NCBI GenBank assembly: GCA_031280275.1
Contig: JAITGX010000128.1
Coordinates: 1-36,990 of the forward strand
Length of the DNA stretch: 36,990 bases
Direction of reading: 5' to 3'
From: Synergistaceae bacterium
GTDB lineage: Bacteria > Synergistota > Synergistia > Synergistales > Aminobacteriaceae
Part shown: one piece after another, positions 36,873 through 36,990 of the stretch
Position numbering within the stretch: position 1 is the stretch's first letter
Layout: each line of letters opens with the position of its first letter
Program-made: the position numbers and the translations under genes
Notes under the pieces: generated by a model
What the model was told of the DNA's origin: nothing
Seen by the model: only the letters and a program-made list of their open reading frames with translations
Databases searched by the model: none

Positions 36873-36990
36873 ATGGCGAAGGAGAAGTTTGACCGTAACA
36901 AGCCCCATTTGAACATCGGAACGATAGGGCATATCGACCACGGCAAGACGACGCTGACGGCGGCTATCACCAAGTGCCTGGCCACCCGCC
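36873..36990 (+). CDS. tuf: Elongation factor Tu, 3' end outside window
   Basis: The first 39 codons encode [20 protein letters not shown] followed by [19 protein letters not shown], the N-terminus of EF-Tu with the G1 GTP-binding loop [10 protein letters not shown]-Tu delivers aminoacyl-tRNA to the ribosome. ATG 36873 follows GGGAGGG at 6 bases. The frame runs off the right edge. The gene begins its own transcription unit here, without rpsL, rpsG or fusA directly upstream, so this may be a second or detached tuf copy. Confidence 0.95.
   Translation, partial: MAKEKFDRNKPHLNIGTIGHIDHGKTTLTAAITKCLATR

Overview
The window reads as bacterial chromosome with moderately high G+C, most probably from the phylum Synergistota (Synergistetes). 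The support is the fapR-plsX-fabK-fabD-fabG-acpP-fabF-rnc lipid cluster, a Synerg-CTERM-like sorting tail (GGGC, hydrophobic stretch, basic end) near 25450-25530, and overall gene style. No rRNA, tRNA or CRISPR array was found. Assignments come from reading the translations; no database was searched.

Layout. 1-1512: 3' part of murJ. 1561-9477 (minus): a seven-gene tellurium/stress (Ter) operon led by a PMCA-type Ca2+ P-type ATPase, then TerD-like, TerA-like, AIM24-like, TerD, an HpcH/HpaI-type C-C lyase and a PRTase-TRSP protein. 9627-10958 (minus): a compact gltX. 11000-12385: an AT-rich island with a methyltransferase, a probable IS200/IS605-type end and an inverted-repeat element. 12386-15001: polA. 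15052-21966: fapR and the fatty-acid/phospholipid genes plus rnc, probably controlled by FapR. 21963-22850: a TroA/ZnuA-like lipoprotein with degenerate metal ligands. 22823-23879: a flavodoxin gene between 89-bp inverted repeats. 23889-29150: an iron-uptake operon whose first gene fuses a surface protein to a ferric-iron binding protein, followed by permease, ATPase and a DUF2325 protein. 29265-30584 (minus): a secreted ankyrin protein. 30628-33306 (minus): an uncharacterised pair with a PPDK_N-type ATP-binding protein. 33740-34967: a small exported protein and rarD. 35049-36524 (minus): a cobA-hemD fusion. 36873 to the right edge: start of tuf.

The most striking non-gene signal is a dispersed palindromic element of about 75-135 bp. 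Its ends resemble TTAAGGAAGYRCTGATTAA and its reverse complement, around GC-rich hairpins. At least six copies or large fragments lie here, mostly between genes. Several sit so tightly against genes that they supply stop codons, and one is translated as the N-terminus of an ABC ATPase.

Best candidates for new biology are the ATPase-led Ter operon, the Synerg-CTERM/iron-binding-protein fusion, the repeat-flanked flavodoxin cassette and a probable AUU-initiated fapR behind a strong promoter and operator.
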